Below are positions 53,061 through 62,442 of a DNA stretch of 64,000 nt, piece after piece (position 1 is the stretch's first letter; every line of letters starts with the position of its first letter). The DNA comes from Bradyrhizobium elkanii USDA 76 (lineage in GTDB: Bacteria; Pseudomonadota; Alphaproteobacteria; Rhizobiales; Xanthobacteraceae): NCBI RefSeq assembly GCF_023278185.1, contig NZ_CP066356.1, forward strand, positions 2,658,001 through 2,722,000, in the 5' to 3' direction. A model generated the notes under the pieces. That model searched no databases, was not told the DNA's origin, and was given only the letters and a program-made list of their open reading frames with translations. Both the position numbers and the translations under genes were made by a program.

Positions 53061-54659
53061 ATGAGCAGTACGAGCAGAACCGTCGGCGTCGTGCCGCTAG
53101 CTAAAGGCTCCGCCCAGGCTTGGATCGTACTTTTTCTACTGACCCTCGCCACCGCGATGGACGCGATCAACAGCTCGGTGCTGGTGATAGCTCGCGGCCA
53201 CATCATGGGTACCGCTCACGCTACGCCCGATGAGGTCGCATGGGTCAATATGGCCTACCTCGCGTCAAAACTCACCGGATTTCCCGTTGCTGCATGGATA
53301 TGCTTACGCGTTTCTTCGGGCGCTCAAATTCTTGCCGCGACTTCAGTCTTACTAGCTGCGTCCGTGGGCTGTGCGTTGACCGAGCATCTCGGCACACTCA
53401 TCGTGTGGCGCATCATCCAGGGGCTCGCTGGTGCGCTCCTTCTTGTCTGTAGCCAACTCCTCCTTTTCCAACTGTTCACGCGGCGACAGCAAGGCGTCGT
53501 CCAAGCGCTCTTTGCGTTCAGCGTCATTATGGCTCCCACGACGTTGACACCTGTACTGCAGGGCTGGGCCGTCGATACAGGAGACTGGTCCTGGATCTTC
53601 CTCGCGAATATTCCGCTCGGATTGTGCGGCTTGGCCGCTCCGCTGCTATTGCCATCCGATCGGGTAGCCGACGATCAAAAGGAGCCATTTGACTGGATGG
53701 GCGTATGTCTCCTGGCGGCTGGAATGACCGCCATCGTGTTTGTCACCCAAGAGGGCAGTCGACACAATTGGTTTGACGAGCCGGAAATCGTAAAGGTCAC
53801 CATCGCCGGGGCGATCGCAATGACCGCCTTCATTGGATGGTTATTTGCATTACAGCACCGTGGTTCCCTGATTAAATTTGCACCATTCCGCGACGAACAC
53901 TTCAGTTTCGGCTTCCTCGTGAGTTTCGTTGCCGGATGCGCGCTGTTCGGTAGTGCTTCTATCATTCCGGCCTTCGCGACGAACGTCTTGGCGATGTCTC
54001 CAACCTACGCAGGCCTTCTGCTCTTGCCGAGCGGATTGCTCGTATGCAGCGGCCTACTCCTTGCCGGCTCGACCATTCAATTCTTCTCGCTTGATCCGAC
54101 GCGGCCGATACCGATCGGCATTCTGTGCTTCATGGTGGCGATGTGGATGATGTCGGGATCGACGTCCCAAAGCGGCTTGCCCGATCTCGTACCTGACCTT
54201 CTCCTACGCGGTTTTGGTCTCGGTCTCCTGTTCGTATCCCTTACGCTCGTGACGTTGAACGGACTCAGCGGCGTTGCGCTCGCCCATGGCATTGCCGTGT
54301 TCAATATGGCTCGTCAACTGGGCGGGCAAATCGGCATCGCCTGGCTTGGAACGTACCTAGATCATCAGAACGCGCTGAATCGCACGGTCCTGTCTCAGCA
54401 CATCGATGCGGCCAATCCGGCTTTCATTCAGCACCGGGACGCCATTGAGGCGACGCTGATCGCGAGAGGATTCAACCCGGAAAGTGTCGCAGAAGCTGCC
54501 GTCGCCATCATCCAGCAGCATCTTTCGCAGCAGGTTGCGACACTATCGTTCAACGAGTGTTTCCTTGCGGTCGCCCTATTATTTCTCGGCGCTGCACCGA
54601 TTCTGATCCTATGCAAGGTGCTGCTGCTTCGCTATAGGCCTCATGGACACGCGCAATGA
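53061..54659 (+). CDS. DHA2-family MFS drug exporter (EmrB type)
   Basis: A 532-residue, 14-helix major facilitator. ATAMDAINSSVLVIARGHIMG is the first-helix region with the acidic residue typical of DHA2. WRIIQGLAGALLL is motif-like, and PTTLTPVLQGWAVDTGDWSWIFLANIPLG is motif C/WRWIF-type, given here in two parts by position 155-185. It begins 2 bp after the fusion-protein stop. It would use the proton gradient to expel hydrophobic compounds. Confidence 0.93.
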   Translation: MSSTSRTVGVVPLAKGSAQAWIVLFLLTLATAMDAINSSVLVIARGHIMGTAHATPDEVAWVNMAYLASKLTGFPVAAWICLRVSSGAQILAATSVLLAASVGCALTEHLGTLIVWRIIQGLAGALLLVCSQLLLFQLFTRRQQGVVQALFAFSVIMAPTTLTPVLQGWAVDTGDWSWIFLANIPLGLCGLAAPLLLPSDRVADDQKEPFDWMGVCLLAAGMTAIVFVTQEGSRHNWFDEPEIVKVTIAGAIAMTAFIGWLFALQHRGSLIKFAPFRDEHFSFGFLVSFVAGCALFGSASIIPAFATNVLAMSPTYAGLLLLPSGLLVCSGLLLAGSTIQFFSLDPTRPIPIGILCFMVAMWMMSGSTSQSGLPDLVPDLLLRGFGLGLLFVSLTLVTLNGLSGVALAHGIAVFNMARQLGGQIGIAWLGTYLDHQNALNRTVLSQHIDAANPAFIQHRDAIEATLIARGFNPESVAEAAVAIIQQHLSQQVATLSFNECFLAVALLFLGAAPILILCKVLLLRYRPHGHAQ

Positions 54660-55238
54660 ACATGGATGTCGGATTGCTACACTTGTTGCGATTCAGCGTC
54701 TGCTGTCGGCAGGTAAGTTTTGCGCAAACTGCGTTTTGGTTGAGCGGCGGGAGCTAACCTGACCTCGAATAGGGCAGGGCTCTTCCTCAGCGGTTCGGCC
54801 AAAGGCACCTTCGGGTGAAATGCACCAAAACTCTTTGCCCTTCGCCGTAACTCTTTGAAATCACGGCAAAAGCGTCCGCCCTCCGAGCGCGCCATAATCC
54901 AAAGCGCAGATACGTTGCCGCTAATGGGCTTCACACCGGCCGAACATTCGGCTCAGAATTACGCCCGAGATGTGGCCGCTTGATACGTCTGAGCGACGGT
55001 GAAAAGGGACTGAGTGCCAAGCTACATGTCTGCATATCGAGCGATAGGGGACAACCGCCCTTGGTCGGACACTGTCGCTTTTGACCCATACCGGAAGCCG
55101 GCATCTGTGCTACGACGCGGCTGGCCGTGTCCAACTCAGACCGTCGACCACCAGGACCCGGCGAGCACACTTGATGTGTTGCTTTTACTTTCCTTACCGG
55201 CGGCTTATTCTTCGTGCTCCAAGTGTTGCTAGGGTTCG
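54660..55238. other. Intergenic stretch without a supported gene
   Basis: A minus-strand frame at 54677-54934 contains RSEGGRFCRDFKELRRR and PLAEPLRKSPALFEVRLAP, which may be a fragment of a repeated island sequence. No start signal supports it. Nothing else stands out. Confidence 0.4.
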
Positions 55239-56834
55239 ATGACCGTAGACCGCCTAAAGGGATTGGCAGTGCGCTATCTTTTCGGGGAGTACGCATTCGA
55301 CGTCGACCGGCGCGAGGTACATCGTGGGGCAGACATCGTCTCCGTCGCGCCCCAGGTTTTTGATCTGATCAATTACCTACTCCGCAACCGGGAACGAGTT
55401 GTCAGCAAAGACGACCTCATCAAAGCCATTTGGAATGGGCGCAGCGTATCCGACGCGGCTCTGACAACCCGCCTGAATGCCGCCCGGATTGCGATCGGCG
55501 ATTCCGGCGAGGAACAGCGCTTCATCAAGACACTGCCGCGCAAGGGCTTCCGTTTCGTCGGAGCAGTCCAGGAAGCGCTGGACCCGTTGGGGACGCAGCA
55601 AGTTACCGAAAACCGGCAGGTAGAACTTCAACAACCCGACCTTGCGCTCCCCGACAAACCCTCCATCGCTGTGCTGCCATTTGAGAACATGAGCGGCGAT
55701 CCAGAGCATGAATTCTTCGCCGAAGGCATGGTGGAAGAGATCATCACTGCGCTCTCGCGCTTCAAGTCGCTGTTCGTCATCGCGCGCAATTCGAGCTTTA
55801 CCTTCAAGGGCCGGGCGGTCGATATCAAGGAAGTCGGGCGAAGGCTCGGCGTGCGGTATGTCCTCGGGGGGGCTGTGCGGAAGGCGTCGGGGAAAGTTCG
55901 CATCACAGGACAGTTGATCGATGCGGTTACTGGCGCGCATCTATGGGCGGACCGGTTTGAGCGTGACCTGATCGACGTCTTCTCTCTTCAAGACGAAGTT
56001 ACCATCGCCGTCGTCTCGGCTATTCAGCCAAAGATGCTTCAAACAGAAATTGCAATGGCGACGCGGCGGCGACCGGAGAACCTCACTGCCTATGACTGTT
56101 TTCTCCGAGCCATGCACCAATACCACCTGACGACCCGCGAAAGTTTGGCCGAGGCGATCAAGCTGGCTCATCGCGCTTTGGAGCTAGACCCGAGGTTCGG
56201 CTTTGCGGCGGCTTTGGCAGGTGACTGTCATGCGAGCAACGTCGCTCTAGGCTATGCCAACGATCCCCAGTTCGACCGCGAGGAGGCAGTGCGGCTCGCT
56301 CGTTTGGCATTGAGGATCGATGATGGTGATCCGGACACGCTGTCAAGGATTGCCGTAATCTTGGCGGGCACGGTCGGCGATAGCGAAGCCGAGATCGAAA
56401 TGGCTGACCGGGCGGTCGCGCTCAACCCAAACTCATGGCGCACTTGGAATAACAGAGGCTGGGTCTATGTATTGGCGGGACTTCCAGAGGAAGCAATGCG
56501 AAGCTTTGAACGCGCCATTCGCATGAGCCCCGTGGACCCGCTGCTGCACATGACGTTTATCGGCATTGGGAATGCCCTTATGAGGCTTCGCCGCCTTGAC
56601 GAGGCGATCGTAGCATTTAAGAAAGCGCTTCGGCACAATCCCTCCTTCATGCCAGCTTACCGCGGCCTCGCGTCCGCCTTCGCCCAGCTAGGACGCGACG
56701 CTGAGGCGCACGAGGCGGCGGCGCGCGTGCTTGAGATCGATCCCGCCTTTACAGTATCGGCGTGGATCGCCCAGGTCCCCAAACACTCAAAACGGTTTGT
56801 TGAGGGTCTTCGGAAAGCCGGATTGCCCGAATAG
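55239..56834 (+). CDS. CadC-like winged-helix/TPR regulator (copy 2)
   Basis: A 531-residue protein. The winged helix (about 10-110) has FDLINYLLRNRERVVSKDDLIKAIW and SDAALTTRLNAARIAIG. The TolB-like part (about 140-260) has SIAVLPFENMSGDPEHEFFAEG and HLWADRFERD. TPR helices run to the end. It aligns over its length with copy 1 at 32856-34436, and the GTG at 55269 would give the same start as that copy (VRYLFGEYAFD). No membrane helix is visible. Target genes unknown. Confidence 0.88.
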   Translation: MTVDRLKGLAVRYLFGEYAFDVDRREVHRGADIVSVAPQVFDLINYLLRNRERVVSKDDLIKAIWNGRSVSDAALTTRLNAARIAIGDSGEEQRFIKTLPRKGFRFVGAVQEALDPLGTQQVTENRQVELQQPDLALPDKPSIAVLPFENMSGDPEHEFFAEGMVEEIITALSRFKSLFVIARNSSFTFKGRAVDIKEVGRRLGVRYVLGGAVRKASGKVRITGQLIDAVTGAHLWADRFERDLIDVFSLQDEVTIAVVSAIQPKMLQTEIAMATRRRPENLTAYDCFLRAMHQYHLTTRESLAEAIKLAHRALELDPRFGFAAALAGDCHASNVALGYANDPQFDREEAVRLARLALRIDDGDPDTLSRIAVILAGTVGDSEAEIEMADRAVALNPNSWRTWNNRGWVYVLAGLPEEAMRSFERAIRMSPVDPLLHMTFIGIGNALMRLRRLDEAIVAFKKALRHNPSFMPAYRGLASAFAQLGRDAEAHEAAARVLEIDPAFTVSAWIAQVPKHSKRFVEGLRKAGLPE

Positions 56835-57013
56835 CTCGCTGCGCAGGATGGACGAGGCGATTGAATGACTGCTTCTTGCCCTCAGCCGATGCTTGCTCAG
56901 AATGCCGCTATGTCCGCTGTCGGGAGGAAAGCCGACCAAGGTCGAGCGGGCGTCGCGGTCCGCTTGTGACCCAACTCGGACATGCAGACTTCGCTGCGCC
57001 GCTACGCGCGTGC

Positions 57014-58183
57014 TTAGCACGGCAGAGTCCTAGCATGCCGGTAGCGAAAGTAACGCGCGACTCCGAAATAGGTGGGGCCTTGCGATACTCTTTGCACCGT
57101 CGGATGCGGCCCCTCGTTTGAGGAAGCTGTGGGCGTTTCCTGCCGAGGCGCTCGATGGCTCCGTGATGGGAGGTCAGGACAAAGGACGAGCTTGCCCTCA
57201 AGACCGCCTGCTTCGAGGCGACGGTGAGCCTCGGCGACCTGGTCGAAGGAGATCCGCCCGGCAACGCGCGGCCGGATGGCACCCGTTGCCAGAAGCTCGA
57301 ATAATCGCTGCAAGTCCTCCTTGAACCAGGTGGGATGTCGCGCTCGCATCGCATTGACTGAGTAAAAGCGGGCACGCTTGCCACCAGGCAACAGCCTCCA
57401 CAGGTACAGGCGCGCAATCTCCATCACGATAGGAAGCATGCGACGCTGTGCCTGCACGCTCGCGGAGAAGCCAATGGCGCAGAGCAGACCGCCGCGCTTG
57501 AGCGCCGCGTATGAGCGGCGATAGCCGTCTTCGCCAACGCCGTCGACGATGATGTCGAACCCGCCCGGCAGCACGCGCGTGAAGTCCTCGCGCCGGTAGT
57601 CGATCGGCGTTGCGCCTAGCTCGCGGACGAGCGCTGTGTGTTCGCCGCGAGCGGTGCCCCACAGCTCGAGGCCGGCCAGCCTCCCGAGCACGAGCAGCGC
57701 CTGCCCGACGGCGCCGGCAGCGCCATGCACGAGCACGCGCTGGCCTCGCCGCACCCGGGCGGCACGGTGCAGAAGCTGGTATGCGGTCGTCCAGCTCAAG
57801 ATCAGCGTGGCCGCTTCCGCCGCGTCGAGACCCTCCGGCACGCGGGCCACGTCGTTTGCCCGGAGCGTACGATAGTCGGCGTTGGATCCGACCACCGTCA
57901 TGTCGGCCACGCGGTTGCCAATCTGAAGGTTGCGCACGCCTTCGCCGAGCTGATCGATTTCCCCGACGACGTCGTAGCCCATCACGAACGGCGGCCTGAG
58001 GCGCATCGTTTGAGGGTATAAGTGGCGCCTGATCAACACCTCAGTGTAGTTGAGGCTCGACGCGAGTACACGAACCCGCACCTCGCCCAGTCCGGCGGAC
58101 GGCAGGGGAGCGTCGACGACCTCCAGCGTCTCGGGATCACCGAAGCTCCTGACTTGAACAACTCGATTGCGGGGCTCAATCAT
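57014..58183 (-). CDS. Zinc-binding-type dehydrogenase (QOR 3)
   Basis: A 389-residue medium-chain reductase. VVQVRSFGDPETLEVVDAPL and PFVMGYDVVGEIDQLGEGV form the N-domain, and VHGAAGAVGQALLVLGRLAG is the cofactor motif. GLEGKLVLCPDLPSR is the normal family end near residue 335. Another 45 or so residues of low-complexity sequence follow, so the original stop may have been lost. ATG at 58183 has AAGGAG at ideal spacing. It is the last gene before the island's right end. Confidence 0.88.
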   Translation of the reverse strand: MIEPRNRVVQVRSFGDPETLEVVDAPLPSAGLGEVRVRVLASSLNYTEVLIRRHLYPQTMRLRPPFVMGYDVVGEIDQLGEGVRNLQIGNRVADMTVVGSNADYRTLRANDVARVPEGLDAAEAATLILSWTTAYQLLHRAARVRRGQRVLVHGAAGAVGQALLVLGRLAGLELWGTARGEHTALVRELGATPIDYRREDFTRVLPGGFDIIVDGVGEDGYRRSYAALKRGGLLCAIGFSASVQAQRRMLPIVMEIARLYLWRLLPGGKRARFYSVNAMRARHPTWFKEDLQRLFELLATGAIRPRVAGRISFDQVAEAHRRLEAGGLEGKLVLCPDLPSRSHRAPRQETPTASSNEGPHPTVQRVSQGPTYFGVARYFRYRHARTLPC

Positions 58184-58634
58184 AAGCGATCTCCTTGCGT
58201 TCTCGTAGTCCAGAGCAAGGATAGGCAGAGCTCCGCACACTTTGCGGACTTATCGCCACGTCGGCAAGAATATGGCCAGCCTGAAATTCTGCCTTGATTC
58301 AGCTCAAATCAGCCAGTCCGCGCGAACCATGGCCCAGTAGAAGCCGAAGGTCCGCTACTGGGCCCTTAGCGGACTTGATTGGCGTTATGGCTGACTTCCG
58401 CTTTGCCGGAGCAGCCGACTTCACCGCCAAAGGGAGAGACTCCTTCTGTCTGTGCCTCTGCGTCGGCCGAAGGCGACGATCGTGGATGGCACTGTCGCGT
58501 CCACTCATCAGCAGGTGAGCTTGCCTGGCGTCGTTGCGAACTTTCGTGTGAACGAAAACAGCACGTATCTGGTGCGGTTTCTGGTGCAGTCGTCGCGCTA
58601 GGGGCAATGAGAACCCCGTAAGATATTGATCTCA
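58184..58634. other. Right-end intergenic region of the island
   Basis: No gene supported on either strand. It holds the paired CTGGTGC motifs at 58569-58589. Short frames here read through to attR and have no recognisable content. Confidence 0.5.
58569..58589 (+). repeat. Paired CTGGTGC motifs near attR
   Basis: CTGGTGCGG at 58569-58577 and CTGGTGCAG at 58581-58589, a 12-bp period, about 46 bp inside the island from attR. The pair resembles that at 1959-1978 near attL. Confidence 0.35.
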
Positions 58635-58684
58635 TTGGTGGGCCCGGCAGGACTCGAACCTGCAACCAGACCGTTATGAGCGGC
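58635..58684 (-). repeat. attR: 50-bp repeat inside the tRNA gene
   Basis: Identical over 50 bp to 1829-1878, in the same orientation. It covers the 3' part of the intact tRNA. Bases outside it differ, though 18 or so bp on the island side are still similar (AAGATATTGATCTCA against AAGTATTTGATTTCC). Confidence 0.92.
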
Positions 58685-58711
58685 CGGCTCTAACCATTGA
58701 GCTACAGGCCC
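58636..58711 (-). tRNA. tRNA with CAT anticodon, probably tRNA-Ile2 (k2C)
   Basis: A full cloverleaf of 76 nt with encoded CCA. The acceptor is GGGCCTG/CGGGCCC with one G-U pair. The D stem is GCTC/GAGC, the anticodon stem GGCCG/CGGTC with loop CTCATAA, and the T stem GCAGG/CCTGC. The CAT anticodon alone fits tRNA-Met or tRNA-Ile2. C4-G69 and C5-G68 in the acceptor are known determinants for the lysidine synthase TilS and favour tRNA-Ile2. The gene is intact although an island is inserted at its 3' end. Confidence 0.95.
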
Positions 58712-58906
58712 CGCCGCCTTGCGGGCCGCGGGGCGCGGCCGGCAACGGTGCGGGCTCCGTTTACAGGGTGACTGCGGTTTCGGCAATGCTGCCCCCGCGT
58801 CCCTGTGCCGTCGCCGCCGGGCCAGCCACGTCTTGCGGCCGGCATGCTGGAACAGCGGCCGGGCAGCCATCTTGCCTAGGCCTCCGTCTCGCTGGCGACC
58901 GGCGCC

Positions 58907-59875
58907 TCAATCCACCGAGACGCCGGCAAACTCGACGACTTTGCGCCATTTCTCGGTTTCGTCGGCCACCAGCTTGCCGAATTCGGCCGGGGCCATCGGC
59001 TTCGGGATGCCGCCGACTTCGGCAAGTCGCGCCACGAGCTTGGGATCCTTCAAGGCTTCGCCGACCGCCGCATTGAGCGCATCGACGATCTCCGGCGGGG
59101 TGCCCTTCGGCGCCGAGATGCCGTAGAAGCCGACCGCCTCGAATCCCGGCACGGTCTCGGCGATCGCCGGCACGTCGGGCACGCCCGCCCAGCGCTTCGG
59201 CGAGGTGACGCCGAGCGCGCGGACGTTGCCGCCGCGGGCCTGCTCCAGCGCAGACGGCAGATTGTCGAAGATCAGCTGTACCTTGTTGGAGATGATGTCG
59301 GGGAAGGCGATCGCGGATCCCCGATACGGCACATGCAGCATGTCGCACTTGGTCATCGCCTTGAACAGCTCGGCCGACATGTGCACCGAGGTGCCGTTGC
59401 CCGAAGAGGCATAGGAGATCTTGCCGGGATTGGCCTTGCAGTAGTCGATGAACTCCTGGACGGTCTTCACCGGCATCGCGTTCGAGACCACCAGCATGTT
59501 GGTGAGCTGCATGATGCTCGCGACCGGAGTGGTGTCGCGCAGGAAGTCGAACGGCAGCTTCTTGTAGAGCGAGGTCGAGATCGCGTTGTTGGGCGCGACG
59601 AACAACAGCGTATAGCCGTCAGCCGGCGAGTTGATCGCGGCGGCGGCGGCGATGTTGCCGCCCGAGCCGGTGCGGTTCTCGACGATGAATTGCTGGCCGA
59701 AACGATCCGACAGCCACTGGCTCATGATGCGGGCGACGATGTCGACCGGGCCGCCGGCGGCAAACCCGATCACCCAGCGCACCGGGCGGTTCGGATAGTC
59801 GGATGCGGATGAGGGGGCAATCGAGGCGAGGCAGCAAATCAAACCAAGCAAGGCAGCACGCACGAACCGGATCAT
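58907..59875 (-). CDS. Tripartite tricarboxylate transporter (Bug-family) binding protein
   Basis: A 322-residue exported protein. The signal peptide spans about 1-24 (MIRFVRAALLGLICCLASIAPS). DYPNRPVRWVIGFAAGGPVDIVAR and VENRTGSGGNIAAAAA are Bug-family blocks. Members capture carboxylates and feed TctAB-type permeases, but no permease gene is next to it, which is common for this large family. ATG at 59875 has GGGAGA upstream. Outside the island, so backbone. Confidence 0.94.
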   Translation of the reverse strand: MIRFVRAALLGLICCLASIAPSSASDYPNRPVRWVIGFAAGGPVDIVARIMSQWLSDRFGQQFIVENRTGSGGNIAAAAAINSPADGYTLLFVAPNNAISTSLYKKLPFDFLRDTTPVASIMQLTNMLVVSNAMPVKTVQEFIDYCKANPGKISYASSGNGTSVHMSAELFKAMTKCDMLHVPYRGSAIAFPDIISNKVQLIFDNLPSALEQARGGNVRALGVTSPKRWAGVPDVPAIAETVPGFEAVGFYGISAPKGTPPEIVDALNAAVGEALKDPKLVARLAEVGGIPKPMAPAEFGKLVADETEKWRKVVEFAGVSVD

Positions 59876-59994
59876 CGTCTCTCCCGTCATTTTCTTGTGA
59901 CTGTTGCCGGCATGGTTTCACAAAACGCTGGCTTTGCCTACGACGTCGCTCGTGCGACGATAGTCGGGCTCGTGTGGAATGCTTGAGGCTCGGG

Positions 59995-60963
59995 ATGAAA
60001 TTCGCTGTTATGGTGTGCGCCGGCGCGCTGCTGCTCGCGGGCGGGGTGGCGGCGCAGGAGGGGAGCAAGACCATTTCCAGAACCACGATCAGTTTCGCCA
60101 CGGCGACGCCGGGTGGCGGGTTTCCGCTGTATGGCAATGCCTTCGCCGAGGTGATGAATGCGGCCGACCCGACGCTATCGATCGAGCCGCGCAACACCAA
60201 GGGCTCCAATGAGAACATCCCGCTGCTCGAGGCCGGCGACATCGATATCGCAACCGTCGCCGGCGAGCCGTCCTACGAAGCTTTCATGGGCATCGGCCGG
60301 CCGAAGGCCACGAAGCTCAAGATCCTCACCGCGATGTATTCGAGCCCGGGCATGTTCGTGGTGCGGGCGGACAGCCCGTACAAGACGATCCAGGATCTCG
60401 TCGGCCAGCCCGTCGCGTTCGGCGCCAAGGGTTCCGGCCTGCCGATCCTGTCGCGCTACATCCTCGACGGCATCGGGCTGAAGCAGGACGAGGACTTCAA
60501 GTCGATCTATCTCGATCGCGCCGGCGACGGGCCGGCGATGGTCGAGGACGGCCGCGCCGCCGCATTGTGGGGCGCCGGCATCGGCTGGCCCGGCTTCACC
60601 AAGATGGCCGAGAGCGCCACCGGCGCGCGCTTCATCGCGCCGACCACGGACGAGATCGCCCGCATCCGCGCCAAGCACACTTTCCTCAAGCCTCTGACGA
60701 TCCCCGCCGGCAGCTATCCTAACCAGACCGCAGCCATCTCTTCGGTCGGCTCCTGGAGCTACATCCTGGTGCGCGAGACCTTGCCCGACGTCGTCGCCTA
60801 CCGGCTGGCGAAGACGCTGCACGGTATCGAGGCGACCTTCTGCAACCAGCTGGCCCAGGCGTGCGAGACCACGGCGGCGAACACCGTCGCCGCCGCGCCT
60901 GATATCAACCTGATCCACCCCGGCGTGCTGAGATATTTCCGCGAGATTGATGTGGCGAAATGA
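59995..60963 (+). CDS. TAXI-family TRAP transporter binding protein
   Basis: A 322-residue exported protein with signal peptide about 1-20 (MKFAVMVCAGALLLAGGVAA). TISFATATPGGGFPLYGNAFAEVMN is the TAXI hallmark (T-A-t-x-G-g-x-Y), and IDIATVAGEPSYEAF and VAFGAKGSGLPILSRYIL follow. TAXI proteins deliver ligands to DctQM-type permeases, and none is visible here. ATG at 59995 has GAGG at six bases. Divergent from the Bug protein. Confidence 0.9.
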   Translation: MKFAVMVCAGALLLAGGVAAQEGSKTISRTTISFATATPGGGFPLYGNAFAEVMNAADPTLSIEPRNTKGSNENIPLLEAGDIDIATVAGEPSYEAFMGIGRPKATKLKILTAMYSSPGMFVVRADSPYKTIQDLVGQPVAFGAKGSGLPILSRYILDGIGLKQDEDFKSIYLDRAGDGPAMVEDGRAAALWGAGIGWPGFTKMAESATGARFIAPTTDEIARIRAKHTFLKPLTIPAGSYPNQTAAISSVGSWSYILVRETLPDVVAYRLAKTLHGIEATFCNQLAQACETTAANTVAAAPDINLIHPGVLRYFREIDVAK

Positions 60964-60982
60964 TGAGGACGAATAGCCAGTA

Positions 60983-61041
60983 GCGAATGGCGAATGGAAA
61001 TTCCGATCTATCGCCATCGCTACTCTCTATTCGCCATTCGC
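60983..61041. repeat. Inverted repeat between convergent genes
   Basis: GCGAATGGCGAAT (60983-60995) is perfectly complementary to ATTCGCCATTCGC (61029-61041). Between the stops of the TAXI and HAAT-type genes it could act as a two-way terminator or be an intergenic repeat. Confidence 0.6.
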
Positions 61042-61046
61042 CTATC

Positions 61047-62258
61047 CTATTTCTTCGCCATCGCGCAGGCCGGGTCCGGCGGGCCGAACGCGTCTTCGCC
61101 GGAGATCTTGGCCAGGATTTTGTAGTAGTCCCACGGATATTTCGACTCGGCCGGGGTCTTGACCTGCACCAGCCAGAGGTCGTGCACCATCAGATTGTCC
61201 TCGCGCAGCTTGCCGTTGCGGGCGAAGAAATCCTCGACCGGCTTCTCGCGCATCTTGGCCGCGACCTTGAGCGGATCGTCGGTGCCGGCATCCTTGATCG
61301 CGTTCAGATAGGCGGTCACGGAGGAGTAAACGCCGGCCTGCCACATCGTCGGCATCCGGTTCATCTTGGCGAAATAGCGCTTCGACCATTCGCGGGTCTT
61401 GTCGTCCATGTCCCAGTAGAACGAGGTGGTCAGCAGCAGGCCCTGCGCGGCCGACAGCCCGATCGAGTGGATGTCGGTGATCAGCGCCAGCAGCGCCGCC
61501 ATCTGCTGCCCGCCGGCGAAGACGCCGAACTCGGCGGCGGTCTTGATCTCGTTGGTGTTGTTGGGCGGTCCGCCGGCAATGCCGATGATCTTGGCCTTCG
61601 AGGCCTGCGCCTGCAGGATGAAGGACGACAGATCGGGCGTCGCAAACGGCGGCCGCACCGCGCCGAGCACCTTGCCGCCGTTCTTGGTCACGATCGCGGA
61701 GGCGTCCTTCTCCAGCGAGTGGCCGAACGCATAATCGTCGGTGATGAAGAACCAGCTGTCGCCGCCGCGCTTCACCACCTCCTGCGCGGTGCCGACCGCG
61801 AGCGCCCTGGTGTCGAATACCCACTGTATCGCATAGGGCGAGCAGAACTTGCCGTGGAAATCGGTCGCGCCGGTCGAGTGCGTGATGAACAGCTTCTTCT
61901 TCTCGTTCGCGATGTTCTGCACCGCGAGCCCGACCGCCGAGACCGGCACGTCGACGATGAGGTCGACCTGATCGACGTCATACCAGCGTCGCGCGATGGT
62001 CGCGCCGATATCGGGCTTGAGCTGGTGATCGCCGACGATCACCGAGATTGGCTTGCCGAGCACCTTGCCGCCGAAATCGTCGACCGCCATCTGCGCGGCG
62101 GTGACCGAGCCCTGGCCGGTCGGCGTCGAGGCGGGGCCGTTCATGTCGGTCAGCACGCCGATCTTGATGGTGTCGTCGGATACCTGCGCCGATACGGTCG
62201 GGGAGGCCAGCAGCGCGGCTGCGAACGTCCCGAACATGGCTAGTCTGGTGGCCTTCAT
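61047..62258 (-). CDS. HAAT-family ABC transporter substrate-binding protein
   Basis: A 403-residue exported binding protein (Peripla_BP_6, LivK-like). The signal peptide spans about 1-25 (MKATRLAMFGTFAAALLASPTVSA). DDTIKIGVLTDMNGPASTPTGQG, VIVGDHQLKPDIGATIARRWYD and LFITHSTGATDFHGKFCSPYAIQW are typical of group members that bind branched-chain amino acids, amides or aromatic acids. No permease or ATPase genes are adjacent. ATG at 62258 with GGGAGA upstream. Confidence 0.93.
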   Translation of the reverse strand: MKATRLAMFGTFAAALLASPTVSAQVSDDTIKIGVLTDMNGPASTPTGQGSVTAAQMAVDDFGGKVLGKPISVIVGDHQLKPDIGATIARRWYDVDQVDLIVDVPVSAVGLAVQNIANEKKKLFITHSTGATDFHGKFCSPYAIQWVFDTRALAVGTAQEVVKRGGDSWFFITDDYAFGHSLEKDASAIVTKNGGKVLGAVRPPFATPDLSSFILQAQASKAKIIGIAGGPPNNTNEIKTAAEFGVFAGGQQMAALLALITDIHSIGLSAAQGLLLTTSFYWDMDDKTREWSKRYFAKMNRMPTMWQAGVYSSVTAYLNAIKDAGTDDPLKVAAKMREKPVEDFFARNGKLREDNLMVHDLWLVQVKTPAESKYPWDYYKILAKISGEDAFGPPDPACAMAKK

Positions 62259-62442
62259 TCTGTCTCCCTCCTGAATTGGCGCATTGGCCATTATTGGTTG
62301 TGCCGGGCCTTCGGGGACCGGTCATATTGGTTTCTTTTGCAACTATATTGGGGACCGCGTCAACGCGCCATCGGTCTAATGACGCAGCCCCGGTGTGGCG
62401 AGAGGCAGTTTCTTTCGGGGCCGATTCAGTCCATAGCGGGCC

